DNA from: Paracidovorax cattleyae
GTDB taxonomy: Bacteria > Pseudomonadota > Gammaproteobacteria > Burkholderiales > Burkholderiaceae_C
DNA: 64,000 bases
Direction of reading: 5' to 3'
NCBI RefSeq assembly: GCF_900104515.1
Contig: NZ_FNJL01000026.1
Span: 1 to 64,000 of the forward strand
Part shown: piece by piece, positions 8,645-17,200 of the stretch
Numbering within the stretch: the stretch's first letter is position 1
How the letters are laid out: the number at the start of each line of letters is the position of its first letter
Notes under the pieces: generated by a model
What the model was told of the DNA's origin: nothing
What the model saw: only the letters and a program-made list of their open reading frames with translations
Database searches by the model: none
Translations under genes and position numbers: made by a program

Positions 8645-9286
8645 TCATGGCTGGTAATCCGGTTGCGCCTGCGGCCGCGCCGCGATGAAAGCAGGGTGCT
8701 GCTGCGCATGCGCGTGCACGGCCCGCACGCGCTGGTAAGGCGCGAGGTCGCAGCCCGCGCGCAGGGCGTTGGCCACCTGCGGCACCAGGCACACGTCGGC
8801 CAGCGTGGGCGCATCGCCGAAGCACCAGGGCCCTTCGCCGCCATGCCGCGCCAGCAGCCGCTCAACGGCCTCGAAACCCTCGGCGGCCCAGTGGGCGTAC
8901 CACGCGTCCTTCTGCGCCGCGCTCAAGGCCAGCGGGCCCTGCAGGTATTTCAGGATGCGCAGGTTGTTGACCGGGTGCATGTCGCACGCGATCACATTCG
9001 CCAGCTCCAGCACGCGGGCGCGCAGGCCGGGTTCCAGCGGGATCAGCCGCGGCTCGGGATGGCGCTGGTCCAGGTAGTCCAGGATGGCCATCGACTGGCC
9101 CAGGGCGAAATCGCCGTCCATCAGCGTGGGCACCACGCGCGCGGCGTTCAGCCCGGCATAGTCCGCGGCGCGGTGCTCGCCGGTGCGGATGTTCACGCCG
9201 TGGTAGGCGGCCGGCAGCCCCTTGAGCGCCAGCGCGATGCGCACCCGGTACGAGGTGGAGCTGTTGAAGAAGCTGTAGAGCTGCAT
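8645..9286 (-). CDS. nagL: Maleylpyruvate isomerase, GST zeta class
   Basis: A 213-residue glutathione S-transferase fold protein. The N-terminus YSFFNSSTSYRVRIALALKG is the zeta-class glutathione-binding Ser motif. Next come ARVVPTLMDG (cis-Pro loop) and QSMAILDYLD. The C-terminal half has the FGDAPTLADVCLVPQ capping motif. Zeta-class enzymes isomerise maleylacetoacetate or maleylpyruvate with glutathione. The gentisate dioxygenase and fumarylpyruvate hydrolase genes upstream make maleylpyruvate the expected substrate, as in NagL of Ralstonia. It starts 19 bp after the hydrolase gene on the same strand. The reaction yields fumarylpyruvate for the adjacent hydrolase. Alternative: maleylacetoacetate isomerase of tyrosine catabolism, less likely here. 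Confidence 0.88.
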   Translation of the reverse strand: MQLYSFFNSSTSYRVRIALALKGLPAAYHGVNIRTGEHRAADYAGLNAARVVPTLMDGDFALGQSMAILDYLDQRHPEPRLIPLEPGLRARVLELANVIACDMHPVNNLRILKYLQGPLALSAAQKDAWYAHWAAEGFEAVERLLARHGGEGPWCFGDAPTLADVCLVPQVANALRAGCDLAPYQRVRAVHAHAQQHPAFIAARPQAQPDYQP

Positions 9287-9305
9287 GGTGCCGCTGTCTG
9301 TCGCT

Positions 9306-10004
9306 TCAGACCACGTCCACCGCCAGCTCGCCCAGGCGATCCACGCCCACTACCATGCGGTCGCCGCGCACCACCGGGCCCACGCCTTCGGGCGTGCCGG
9401 TGTAGATCAGGTCGCCGGGCTCCAGGCGGAAGTACGTGGAGAGGTCCGCGATGGTCTCGGCCACCGACCAGATCAGGTGCGACACGTCGCTGCGCTGGCG
9501 GTCGGCGCCGTTCACGGTGAGCCAGAGGCCGGCCTGCTCGAAGTGGCCCACGTCGCTCGCGCGGTGGATCGGACCGATCGGCGCGGAGGCGTCGAAGGCC
9601 TTGCCGATCTCCCACGGGCGGCCCATCTGGCGCATCTCCATCTGCCGGTCGCGGCGGGTCATGTCCAGGCCAACGGCATAGCCCCAGGCATGCTCCAGCG
9701 CGTTCTCGCGGGCGATGTCGCTTCCGGCCTTGCCGATGGCGACGACCAGCTCCGCTTCATAGTGGAAGTTGTCGGTGCGCACCGGATACGGCAGCCGCAG
9801 CGTCTCGCCGTAGGCCACCGGAATCACGGCATCGGCCGGCTTGCAGAAGAAGAACGGCGGCTCGCGGTCCGGATCGAACCCCATCTCCCGCGCATGGGCC
9901 GCGTAGTTGCGCCCCACGCAATAGACACGGCGCACGGCGAAGGAATCAGAGCTGCCCACGACAGGCACGGCAACGGTGGGAGGAACGGGAAACACGAAAG
10001 CCAT
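9306..10004 (-). CDS. nagK: Fumarylpyruvate hydrolase (FAH family)
   Basis: A 232-residue protein of the fumarylacetoacetate hydrolase family. It opens its catalytic domain with VYCVGRNYAAHAREMG. The metal-binding acids are Glu83 and Glu85 in HYEAELVV and Asp114 in GLDMTRRD, and the conserved YTGTPEGVGPV lies near the end. The length fits the short FAH type, which acts on acylpyruvates rather than the full FAH of tyrosine breakdown. In the gentisate pathway it splits fumarylpyruvate to fumarate and pyruvate in the cytoplasm. It is the second gene of the minus-strand operon, separated from the dioxygenase by 160 bp that hold a large nested hairpin. That gap is unusual inside an operon. Confidence 0.9.
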   Translation of the reverse strand: MAFVFPVPPTVAVPVVGSSDSFAVRRVYCVGRNYAAHAREMGFDPDREPPFFFCKPADAVIPVAYGETLRLPYPVRTDNFHYEAELVVAIGKAGSDIARENALEHAWGYAVGLDMTRRDRQMEMRQMGRPWEIGKAFDASAPIGPIHRASDVGHFEQAGLWLTVNGADRQRSDVSHLIWSVAETIADLSTYFRLEPGDLIYTGTPEGVGPVVRGDRMVVGVDRLGELAVDVV

Positions 10005-10060
10005 GGTGTTTTTCTTTCTGGAGTTGAATCATTTGAAAGGGAAGCGGGTCGCGCTCGTGA

Positions 10061-10158
10061 GCGGTCCACAGAGCCTTTCTGGCAAGGCGCCGCATCGCAG
10101 ACAGTGGCAACGCCACGGCAAGATGCGGCAACGCCGCCAGGGAGGCTCTGTGGACCGC
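10061..10158. repeat. 98-bp nested inverted repeat inside the gentisate operon
   Basis: Perfect 16-bp outer arms (GCGGTCCACAGAGCCT at 10061-10076 and its complement at 10143-10158). They enclose a second pair, CTGGC...GCCGCATC against GATGCGGC...GCCAG, and at the apex a small GTGGC-AAC-GCCAC hairpin. The whole unit can fold into one long stem. It lies between the stop of the dioxygenase gene and the start of the hydrolase gene. There is no T-run, so it is not a standard terminator. It could be an RNA-processing or stability element, or a small non-autonomous mobile element. Confidence 0.7.
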
Positions 10159-10164
10159 GCCCCT

Positions 10165-11238
10165 TCACATGCGGTGTTCGCGGTGGAGGTGGAGTGCGTC
10201 CTGCACCGGCCGGTCGGAGTAGCTGAACAGCACAGCGTCCTGCGTGGCGGCCAACTGCACCGGCGCCCACGACGGGGCGACGAAGGTGTCGCGCGGGCCG
10301 AACTGGAAGGTGCTGCCGCCGATGCGCGCCGTGCCCTGGCCCTCGACCACGCTGAACACGGTGGCATCGGTGCCGCGGTAGGTGCGGCCCTGGAAGCCCG
10401 CAGGCAGCAACTGCAGGAAGGTGGCCATGGTGGGCATGGGCCAGCCGCCGGTGGCGGGGTTCACGTAGCGCAGCTTCACGCCGTCCCACGCGTCGAGTTC
10501 GCCCTGGCGGAACAGCCGGTCCAGCGCCTCGCGGCTGCGGTCGTAGGGGTAGCTGAAGATCGGCGAGGTCGGGTCCGCCGCGCGATGGCGCACGGGCGCC
10601 ATGTTGTGGCCGAAGGTGGCGAAGCTGTGGCCTTCGGCACGGCTCACCGGCTGCACGGCCTCGGGATAGTTCTCGGCAAAGCCGGCGTCCAGGTGGCCGA
10701 CCAGGGGAATGTCCAGGCCGTCCAGCCACACCACGGGCTCGCCCCCCTCGTCCACCGCGGGGTTGCCGTGGTCGTGCCACGTCCAAGAGGGGGTGATGAT
10801 GAAGTCGCCCGGGTGCATGGTGGTGCGCTCGCCATTGACGGCCGTGTAGGCCCCCTTGCCTTCCACGATGAAGCGCAGCGCCGATTGCGTGTGGCGGTGG
10901 CTGGGCGCCACCTCGCCGGGCAGGATCAGCTGCAGGCCCGCGTACAGGGTGGAGGTAATGCTGGAGCGGCCCGGCAGGCCCGGGTTCTCCAGGATCAGCA
11001 CGCGGCGCACGGCCTCTTCGGCGCTGATGAGCTCGCCGGCCTGCATGACCAGCGGGCGCACCTCCTCGTAGCGCCAGAAGGCGGGCACGGCCTGCGGGCG
11101 CGGCTCGCGCGGCACCAGGCTGTGCAGCGACTCCCACAAAGGCGCCATGCCGTGCCGCGCGATGCGGTCGTAGTAGGCCTGGCGTCCGGACGTCCGGGCG
11201 CCGTCCGCGGCGGGCCGGGCGAGGGTAGTGGTGTCCAT
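10165..11238 (-). CDS. nagI: Gentisate 1,2-dioxygenase
   Basis: A 357-residue bicupin ring-cleavage dioxygenase that opens gentisate to maleylpyruvate using Fe(II) and O2. The first cupin has [16 protein letters not shown], giving iron ligands at about His114 and His116, and TWHDHGN with His155/His157 follows. A second, partly degenerate cupin occupies the last third ([14 protein letters not shown]). ATG 11238 was chosen over an in-frame ATG ten codons upstream because AACAGGAG sits at the right distance. It is the first gene of the minus-strand gentisate operon and is divergent from a LysR gene, with a LysR-type dyad in the gap. Gene naming follows the nag system of Ralstonia; gdoA or gtdA are synonyms. 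Confidence 0.92.
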   Translation of the reverse strand: MDTTTLARPAADGARTSGRQAYYDRIARHGMAPLWESLHSLVPREPRPQAVPAFWRYEEVRPLVMQAGELISAEEAVRRVLILENPGLPGRSSITSTLYAGLQLILPGEVAPSHRHTQSALRFIVEGKGAYTAVNGERTTMHPGDFIITPSWTWHDHGNPAVDEGGEPVVWLDGLDIPLVGHLDAGFAENYPEAVQPVSRAEGHSFATFGHNMAPVRHRAADPTSPIFSYPYDRSREALDRLFRQGELDAWDGVKLRYVNPATGGWPMPTMATFLQLLPAGFQGRTYRGTDATVFSVVEGQGTARIGGSTFQFGPRDTFVAPSWAPVQLAATQDAVLFSYSDRPVQDALHLHREHRM

Positions 11239-11317
11239 GCGTTGTCTCCTGTTCTGGCGGGCGGCCATGCCCTGGGTGAAGAAATTATTCGGCGCCAGCG
11301 ATAATTCGCAAAATCAT

Positions 11318-11336
11318 TTATTGATCTTATTCATAA
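11318..11336. promoter_or_regulatory. LysR-type T-N11-A dyad between gentisate operon and lysR gene
   Basis: TTAT-N11-ATAA, the classic LysR recognition layout, lies in a short AT-rich patch of the 131-bp divergent gap. It is 34 bp before the ATG of the lysR gene and 80 bp before that of the gentisate dioxygenase. It probably serves both promoters. Confidence 0.55.
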
Positions 11337-11369
11337 TCTTTTGTATATACCTTCTTCCAGGATACCGCC

Positions 11370-12293
11370 ATGGATTGGACCCACCGATTGCGGCTGCGCC
11401 AGCTGCAGATGCTCCTGAGCCTCGCGCAGACCGGCAATATGAGCCAGTCGGCCCAGCAGCTGCACACCGCGCAGCCCGCCCTCTCCAAGTGGCTCAAGGA
11501 ACTGGAGGACGACCTGGGGCTGGTGCTGTTCGAGCGCCATGCGCGCGGCCTGCGCCCCACGCCGCAGGGCGAGGCGCTGATCGCGCACGCCCGGCGCATC
11601 GAGGCCCACCTGGACAGCGCCCGCGACGATATGCAGGCCCTGCGCGACGGCGGCAGCGGCCTGGTGGTGGTGGGCACCTCGGGCGCATCCGCCTCCGACG
11701 TGGTGCCCATGGCCGTGCTGCGCCTGCTGGAATGGCTGCCCCGCGCGCAGATCCGCCTGGCCGAGAGCACCATGAACGTGCTCATGCAGCAACTGGCCAA
11801 CGGCGAGCTGGACGTGGTGGTGGGTCGCTCCGCTCCGGAGCTGCACGACACCCACATCCACGCCGAGACGCTCTATATGGAGCCCATCCACCTGGTGGCG
11901 CGCCCGCAGCACCCGCTGCTGCAGCGCCCGGAAGACCCGCCAGACTGGTCCGACCTGATGGCCTACCGCTGGCTGGTCTGGCCGCGCGGCACGCCCATCC
12001 GCAACGCGCTGGAGAACGCGCTCGTCGCCGCCGGCCACGCGCTGCCGCCGGGCAGCGTGGAATCCAACTCCGTCACGCTCAACCTCACCCTGCTGGGCCA
12101 CAGCGACATGATCGGGCTGGCCTCGCACCGTGCGGCGCTGCGCTTCTCGCACATGGGCGCGCTGCGCGTGCTGCCGGTGCGGCTGTCGGGCTTCGGCTCG
12201 GTATCGATGTACTGGCGCGAGAACACCACCGACCGCACGGCCGTGGCCACCATGCTGCGCGCCCTGCGCGAAGTCTCCGCGCCGGTGTCCTGA
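11370..12293 (+). CDS. LysR-family regulator of the gentisate operon
   Basis: A 307-residue LysR protein. The N-terminal winged helix (RLRQLQMLLSLAQTGNMSQSAQQLHTAQPALSKWLKELE, about residues 7-45) is of the GbpR/PcaQ-like type, in which the helix reads AQPALSKW. The C-terminal two thirds form the periplasmic-binding-like effector domain. It is divergent from the gentisate dioxygenase gene with a T-N11-A dyad between them, the normal arrangement for an activator responding to the pathway substrate. Gentisate or a precursor is therefore the likely inducer (inference). Its stop lies 80 bp before the aidB-like gene, so it could also affect that gene by readthrough. Confidence 0.87.
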   Translation: MDWTHRLRLRQLQMLLSLAQTGNMSQSAQQLHTAQPALSKWLKELEDDLGLVLFERHARGLRPTPQGEALIAHARRIEAHLDSARDDMQALRDGGSGLVVVGTSGASASDVVPMAVLRLLEWLPRAQIRLAESTMNVLMQQLANGELDVVVGRSAPELHDTHIHAETLYMEPIHLVARPQHPLLQRPEDPPDWSDLMAYRWLVWPRGTPIRNALENALVAAGHALPPGSVESNSVTLNLTLLGHSDMIGLASHRAALRFSHMGALRVLPVRLSGFGSVSMYWRENTTDRTAVATMLRALREVSAPVS

Positions 12294-12373
12294 AGGCGCG
12301 TGCAGGCCCGGGCGAGTGCGGGCACCATGCGGGTTTTGGCGCACGCCGCCGCATCCCTGTGGAGGAGACACCC

Positions 12374-14041
12374 ATGGCCCAGGCCACCCACGAAGTTTTC
12401 AACCAGTTCGCCGAGCTGGCCGACTACGACCTGCTCGCCACCGACGCCGCGCTGCAGGAGGCGCTGCGGCGCGCCGGCGCCGGCCACGCCCTGCCCGCGC
12501 TGGGCGACTACGCTCGCCGGCTCGGCAGCGCCGAAACCCATGCCCTGGCCCAGCTGGCCAACCGCCACACGCCCACGCTGCACCGCTTCGACAGCCGCGG
12601 CCGGCGCATCGACCGGGTGGAGTTCCACCCCGCCTGGGACGCCCTCATGGCGCTCTACCGCCGCGAAGGGCTGGTCTCCATGCCCTTCGACAGCGACCGG
12701 CCCGGCCGCTGGTCCGCCTGGGCTGCCGGCTTCTACCTGCACGGGCAGGTGGAACAGGGCACGCTCTGCCCCGCGACGATGACGCAGGCCGCGATTCCGC
12801 TGCTGCGCAAGGAGCCCGCGCTCTGGGCGCAGCTGGGCGACCGGCTCCACAGCCGCACCCATGACCCGCGAGAGTTGCCCGCGCATGAAAAAGCCGGCAT
12901 CTGGCTGGGCATGGGCATGACGGAAAAACAGGGCGGCTCCGACGTGCGCGCCAACACCACCGCGGCCACGCCGCTCGGCGCGGGCGGGCGCGGCGGCGCA
13001 TACCGGCTGCGCGGCCACAAGTGGTTCTTCTCCACCCCGCAAAGCGATGCGCACCTCGTGGTGGCGCGCATCGGCGAGGGGGGGCCCTTCGCCTGCTTCT
13101 ACGTGCCGCGCCGCCTGGAGGACGGCACGCTCAATGGCGTGCATGTGCAGCGCCTGAAGGACAAGGTGGGCAACCGCAGCAATGCCAGCGGCGAGGTCGA
13201 GTTCGACGATGCCTGGGGCGTGCTCATGGGCGAAGAGGGCCGCGGCATTCCCACCATCATCGAGATGGCCACCTATACCCGCCTCAACTGCGTGGCCGGC
13301 AGCGCCGCCATCCTGCGGCAGGCCACGGTGCAGGCCATCGCGTACGCACGCCGGCGCCACGCCTTCGGCAAGGCCCTGGCCGAGCAGCCCCTCATGCGCA
13401 CCGTGCTCGCCGACCTGGCGCTGGAGAGCGAAGCCGCGCTCGCCCTGCTGATGCGCCTGGCCGAAGCCTTCGAGCGGGACGACGACGGCACCGCCAGCCC
13501 GGCCGACCGCGCCTGGAAGCGCGTGATGACGCCGGCCGCAAAGTTCTGGGTCTGCAAGCGCGGCGTGGAGATGTCGGGCGAGGCGATGGAAGTGTTCGGC
13601 GGCAACGGCTACGTGCAGGAAGGAGTGATGGCCCGCCTCTTCCTCGAAGCCCCCGTCAACTCCATCTGGGAGGGGTCGGGCAATGTGATGTGCCTGGACG
13701 TGCTGCGGGCGCTGGCCCGCGACCCCGAGGCCGCCCGTGCGCTGCTGGAAGAGCTCTCGCCCACCGCGCAGGGCGAACCGCGCATCGCAGTCGCCCTGCG
13801 CGAACTGGATGTCCTGCTGACGCTGCCGCCGCACGAGCTGGAAGCCATGGGCCGCCTCGCCGTCCAGCGCCTCGTGCTGGTCGCCCAGGCCTGCCTGCTG
13901 CGCCAGCATGCGCCCGCGGCCGTGGCCGACGCCTTCATCGCCACCCGCCTCGGCGACGCGGGCGGCGGGCGCGTGGCGGGCGCGGTCGATGCGCGCATTC
14001 TGGACGTGGACGCCATCCTGCGGCGGTCCTGCCCCGCATAA
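12374..14041 (+). CDS. aidB: AidB-like acyl-CoA dehydrogenase family flavoprotein
   Basis: A 555-residue acyl-CoA dehydrogenase with the extended AidB architecture. Signature parts are MGMTEKQGGSDVRANTT (FAD/substrate loop), GHKWFFSTPQSDAHLV, KVGNRSNASGEVEFD, then FGGNGYVQEGVMARL and NSIWEGSGNVMCLDVLRAL, the conserved AidB C-terminal region. In E. coli AidB is induced by alkylation damage and binds DNA and FAD; its native substrate is uncertain. The start follows GGAGGAGACA, a strong ribosome site. The gene sits 80 bp after the lysR gene, on the same strand. The length is slightly above the E. coli protein. No other DNA-repair gene is adjacent. Confidence 0.88.
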   Translation: MAQATHEVFNQFAELADYDLLATDAALQEALRRAGAGHALPALGDYARRLGSAETHALAQLANRHTPTLHRFDSRGRRIDRVEFHPAWDALMALYRREGLVSMPFDSDRPGRWSAWAAGFYLHGQVEQGTLCPATMTQAAIPLLRKEPALWAQLGDRLHSRTHDPRELPAHEKAGIWLGMGMTEKQGGSDVRANTTAATPLGAGGRGGAYRLRGHKWFFSTPQSDAHLVVARIGEGGPFACFYVPRRLEDGTLNGVHVQRLKDKVGNRSNASGEVEFDDAWGVLMGEEGRGIPTIIEMATYTRLNCVAGSAAILRQATVQAIAYARRRHAFGKALAEQPLMRTVLADLALESEAALALLMRLAEAFERDDDGTASPADRAWKRVMTPAAKFWVCKRGVEMSGEAMEVFGGNGYVQEGVMARLFLEAPVNSIWEGSGNVMCLDVLRALARDPEAARALLEELSPTAQGEPRIAVALRELDVLLTLPPHELEAMGRLAVQRLVLVAQACLLRQHAPAAVADAFIATRLGDAGGGRVAGAVDARILDVDAILRRSCPA

Positions 14042-14106
14042 GCGTGGGCGCGGCCTGCATGTCGGAGGCATGGCAGGGCCATGCCAAGGCCGGGTCCGGG
14101 CATCCC

Positions 14107-14168
14107 TTCGTGCCATCGCGCGGGACTTCGCGGACCCTGCCGCCGGAGGGCCGGTACGGCCCCACCAT
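14107..14168 (+). promoter_or_regulatory. Plant-inducible promoter (PIP box plus -10) for the effector candidate
   Basis: TTCGT at 14107-14111 and TTCGC at 14127-14131 are exactly 15 bp apart, matching the HrpX PIP-box consensus TTCGB-N15-TTCGB. After 31 bp comes CACCAT (14163-14168), which fits the YANNNT -10 element expected 30-32 bp downstream. The ATG of the 1291-residue gene follows 52 bp later. The match is read directly; HrpX control is inferred from known Acidovorax, Xanthomonas and Ralstonia promoters. Confidence 0.75.
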
Positions 14169-14220
14169 GGGTGGGAGGCCAGCCGCCAGCCGCACCACCA
14201 CGCGTCCTCTCCAGCGCTCC

Positions 14221-17200
14221 ATGCATTCCATTTCCGCACGCCCCTCCTCGCCTTACGTACGGCTGGATGTCTCCGGCACCGCCTCACCGCAAGGGACACC
14301 ACGCGGTGCCCGCTCGCCCTCGCCCTCGTCCCTCCATGCACCAGGTGGCCTGCCCTGCCGTTCTTCACCGCCCGCGCCGGACAGCCCGATGGCACCCCGC
14401 CCCCCGTCGCCTTCTGCGTCCACAGCCCATGAAAGGCTGCAAGCGCTGCTGCGGCAACGGGCCGAGGGAGCGGTCGGTCCGGAGCACGCAGGGATGGACC
14501 AGGACCCGGACACCGGCTGGGACTCGGACACGGATTCCGAGGCCAGCTTCGATGTCATCGTGGATGATGGCCCGATCCAGGCCGCGCGCCGGGCACGGAT
14601 CTCGGATATCACGAATGCACTGGCCAACACTCACACAACCGAGGCCCTGAATGCCATGGTGGCCCAGGCCACGGAAATGGCCTGGGCTGCCCAAGGCAGC
14701 CCGCTGCCTACCGGAGAGGAAATTTCCCAAGCCCTGCTGCCCACGTACAACCATCGGTCCAGCGGCTTCATGCAGGTAAAGCAGGCCCTGGGGCATATCG
14801 AGGCCGCCGCAAACGCCTGGGAAGCCGCAGCGGAGCACCATGAGGCCGCGCTGTCCGCACGCGAAATGCTGCTGCCCCAGGCAGGCCCCGACCCGCTCGA
14901 CCAGCAACTCTGGCAGCTGCAGACCGTGGCCGGCCGCCTGCGCGCGCAGGAAAAAGCCTTGAAGGGACTGCTCCTGCTGCGGCAGATACCACCCCGCGCT
15001 GGAGCGGCAGGCAAAAGCCGGATGCACGAAGAAGCCGCAGCCCGACTGCGCGAGGCCTGCAGTCTGCGGACGAACGAAACGCTGGCAGACCTGCCGACCG
15101 CCGTCCTGGATATCGACGCGGCGCTCCACCAGGAACTGGCCGGTATCGGCCCATGGATGAAAGATTTGCTGGACGCGATCGGCCCGGAGGGCAAGTTGCC
15201 CGGAGTCCCGTCGCGCCTGCCGCCGCCGGGCAGCGATGCCCGCGACGCCGAAGCCATCGAGGAAGCCTGGCTCACCGCCTACACGCACTCCTGCGCCGCG
15301 CTGGAAGACGCTGCACGCGCCTTGCTTGCGGCCTGGTCGCATCCCCCCGATGGCTCCGGCCCCGAGGCTGCCGTGAAAGCAAGCGCCCTCACCCACCCCG
15401 AAGCCCGGGAAAGCCGCGCCACTCTGCGGCGGGAAGCGGCACTGCACAAAACCATGGCCCCCCTGCTGGCCGGCCTGCAGCCACCGCAGGAAGGTGCCGC
15501 CGCATGGCAAGGCACGCGACAGGACGCGCAGCCCCAGGCGCCCTGGCGGCAGGCGCTGGAGACGTTCGGCGAACAGAGCCTCGTCTTGCAGCGCGCCGAG
15601 AATGCCGACCGCACGCTCCAGGCCCACACCGCGCCGTGGAGCCCCGCGCAGCGCGAGGCTTCGCGCGATGCCATCGGCAGCCTGCAGGCGCGCATTGCCG
15701 CCGCGCAAGCGAACGCATCGGGCCAGGGCCGAGCAGCGCTTCTCCAATTGCTGGGCCAACTGGCCAGGCAAGGCCTGCACGCAGCGCAGGGAATGCCCCA
15801 TGACGACCCGGCCACAGCCCGGCACGCGCTGGCCGGCGCGGCCGATGCCGCCCGGCGCGCCCGGGATGCGCTGGAACGTTCAGGAGTGCATGCGAGCATG
15901 GCCCCCCTCACCCTGGAGCGGTGCAGTGCGGTATGCGCCGCCATCGCCCAGGCATGCGAAGACATGTCGCACACCCCCCGCACGCAGACGGAGGCGAGAG
16001 ACCACGCGGCGCGCCTGCAGGCCGCCGGACAACAGGCCCGGGCGGCGGCATGGGGGGACATGGCCCCGGCCATGCACCAGCTGGCGTACCTCTGCGGCAC
16101 GGCCTGCAACGGCGCGCTGCGCAGCGCTGCGGAAATGGAAGCGGAGGTCGCCACCCAGGCCCGGACCCAGCGCGAAGGCGCATTGCAGACCGCAATGGAG
16201 GCCGCGCTCCTGGCGATGGACCGGCCACATCGGCCTACCGCCGGCACCAGCGACGGGCAACCGCCACCGGTACCATGGCCGCTGCCCGGCGATCTTATCG
16301 AACCGCTGCGCGAGGAACTGGAGGCCACGCAACAGGCCCGGTCCACGCTCGACGAACACCTCGCCGGCTGGACCGTGGCGCAACGCCAGGAATCCAGCAG
16401 GACCATCGGCGCGCTGCAGGAACGCATCGACACTGCCCGTGCCGCCACGCTCGAGAAAGCGCTCTCGGCACTGGAACAGTCCTTCGAGGAGATCTGGAGG
16501 GCCGCTGCGCCGGTGCTGTCCGCAGGTACAGAGGCAGGGCCGTTGCCTTCCGGCACAGCAGACCTGGCCGTCCAGGCCCTGGACGCGGCCGGGGAATTCC
16601 ACCGGTCGCTCCATGGCATCGATGGGCCAGACCTGCCCGAGCGCGCACGCATCGGCGCCATCGCCGGGGCATTCGCCGCCTTGTCCACCACCGGCACCGC
16701 CCTGCGCATGCCGCAGGACACCCCCGCGCAAGCCCTGGCACGTGCCGATGTTCTGGACACAGCGGCCCGCCAGGCCCGCGAAACCGCGCCTTCAGACTTC
16801 AAGGTTCCATTGCAGGTTTGGGCGCGCTGGTGCGACGGCCTCCGGACGGATGCCATCGGCTTCGCCTTGCTTCACGGCATGAAGGCCATCGAAACCCTGT
16901 ACGAGGCCAGCGAGGCAGACCTCTACGCCGCGACGTCCCAACTCAGGGACCGGATGCTGTCCATCCATGAGCTGGCCTTCGACCTGCCGCTGCATTTCGC
17001 GGCCGACGGGTCGGTCGTGGCATCGGCACAGGCATCACCCGCCCCGGCAGTCCCGCCCGAAGACCTGGAGATGGCAGCACGCGCGGCGGCCATCGCGCAA
17101 CGCGCCACCGACCTGCGCGCCGACCTGCTGCCGGTGCTGCCGCCCGGCACCTCGCCGGAGATGGCGCGGGACTACCAGACCTCCCGCAACACCCTCAGCG

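Noticed and set aside
13021-14220. Upstream extension of the effector candidate's frame into the aidB-like gene
   Set aside because: The extension overlaps a certain acyl-CoA dehydrogenase in another frame and contains the PIP box and -10, so translation must start after them.
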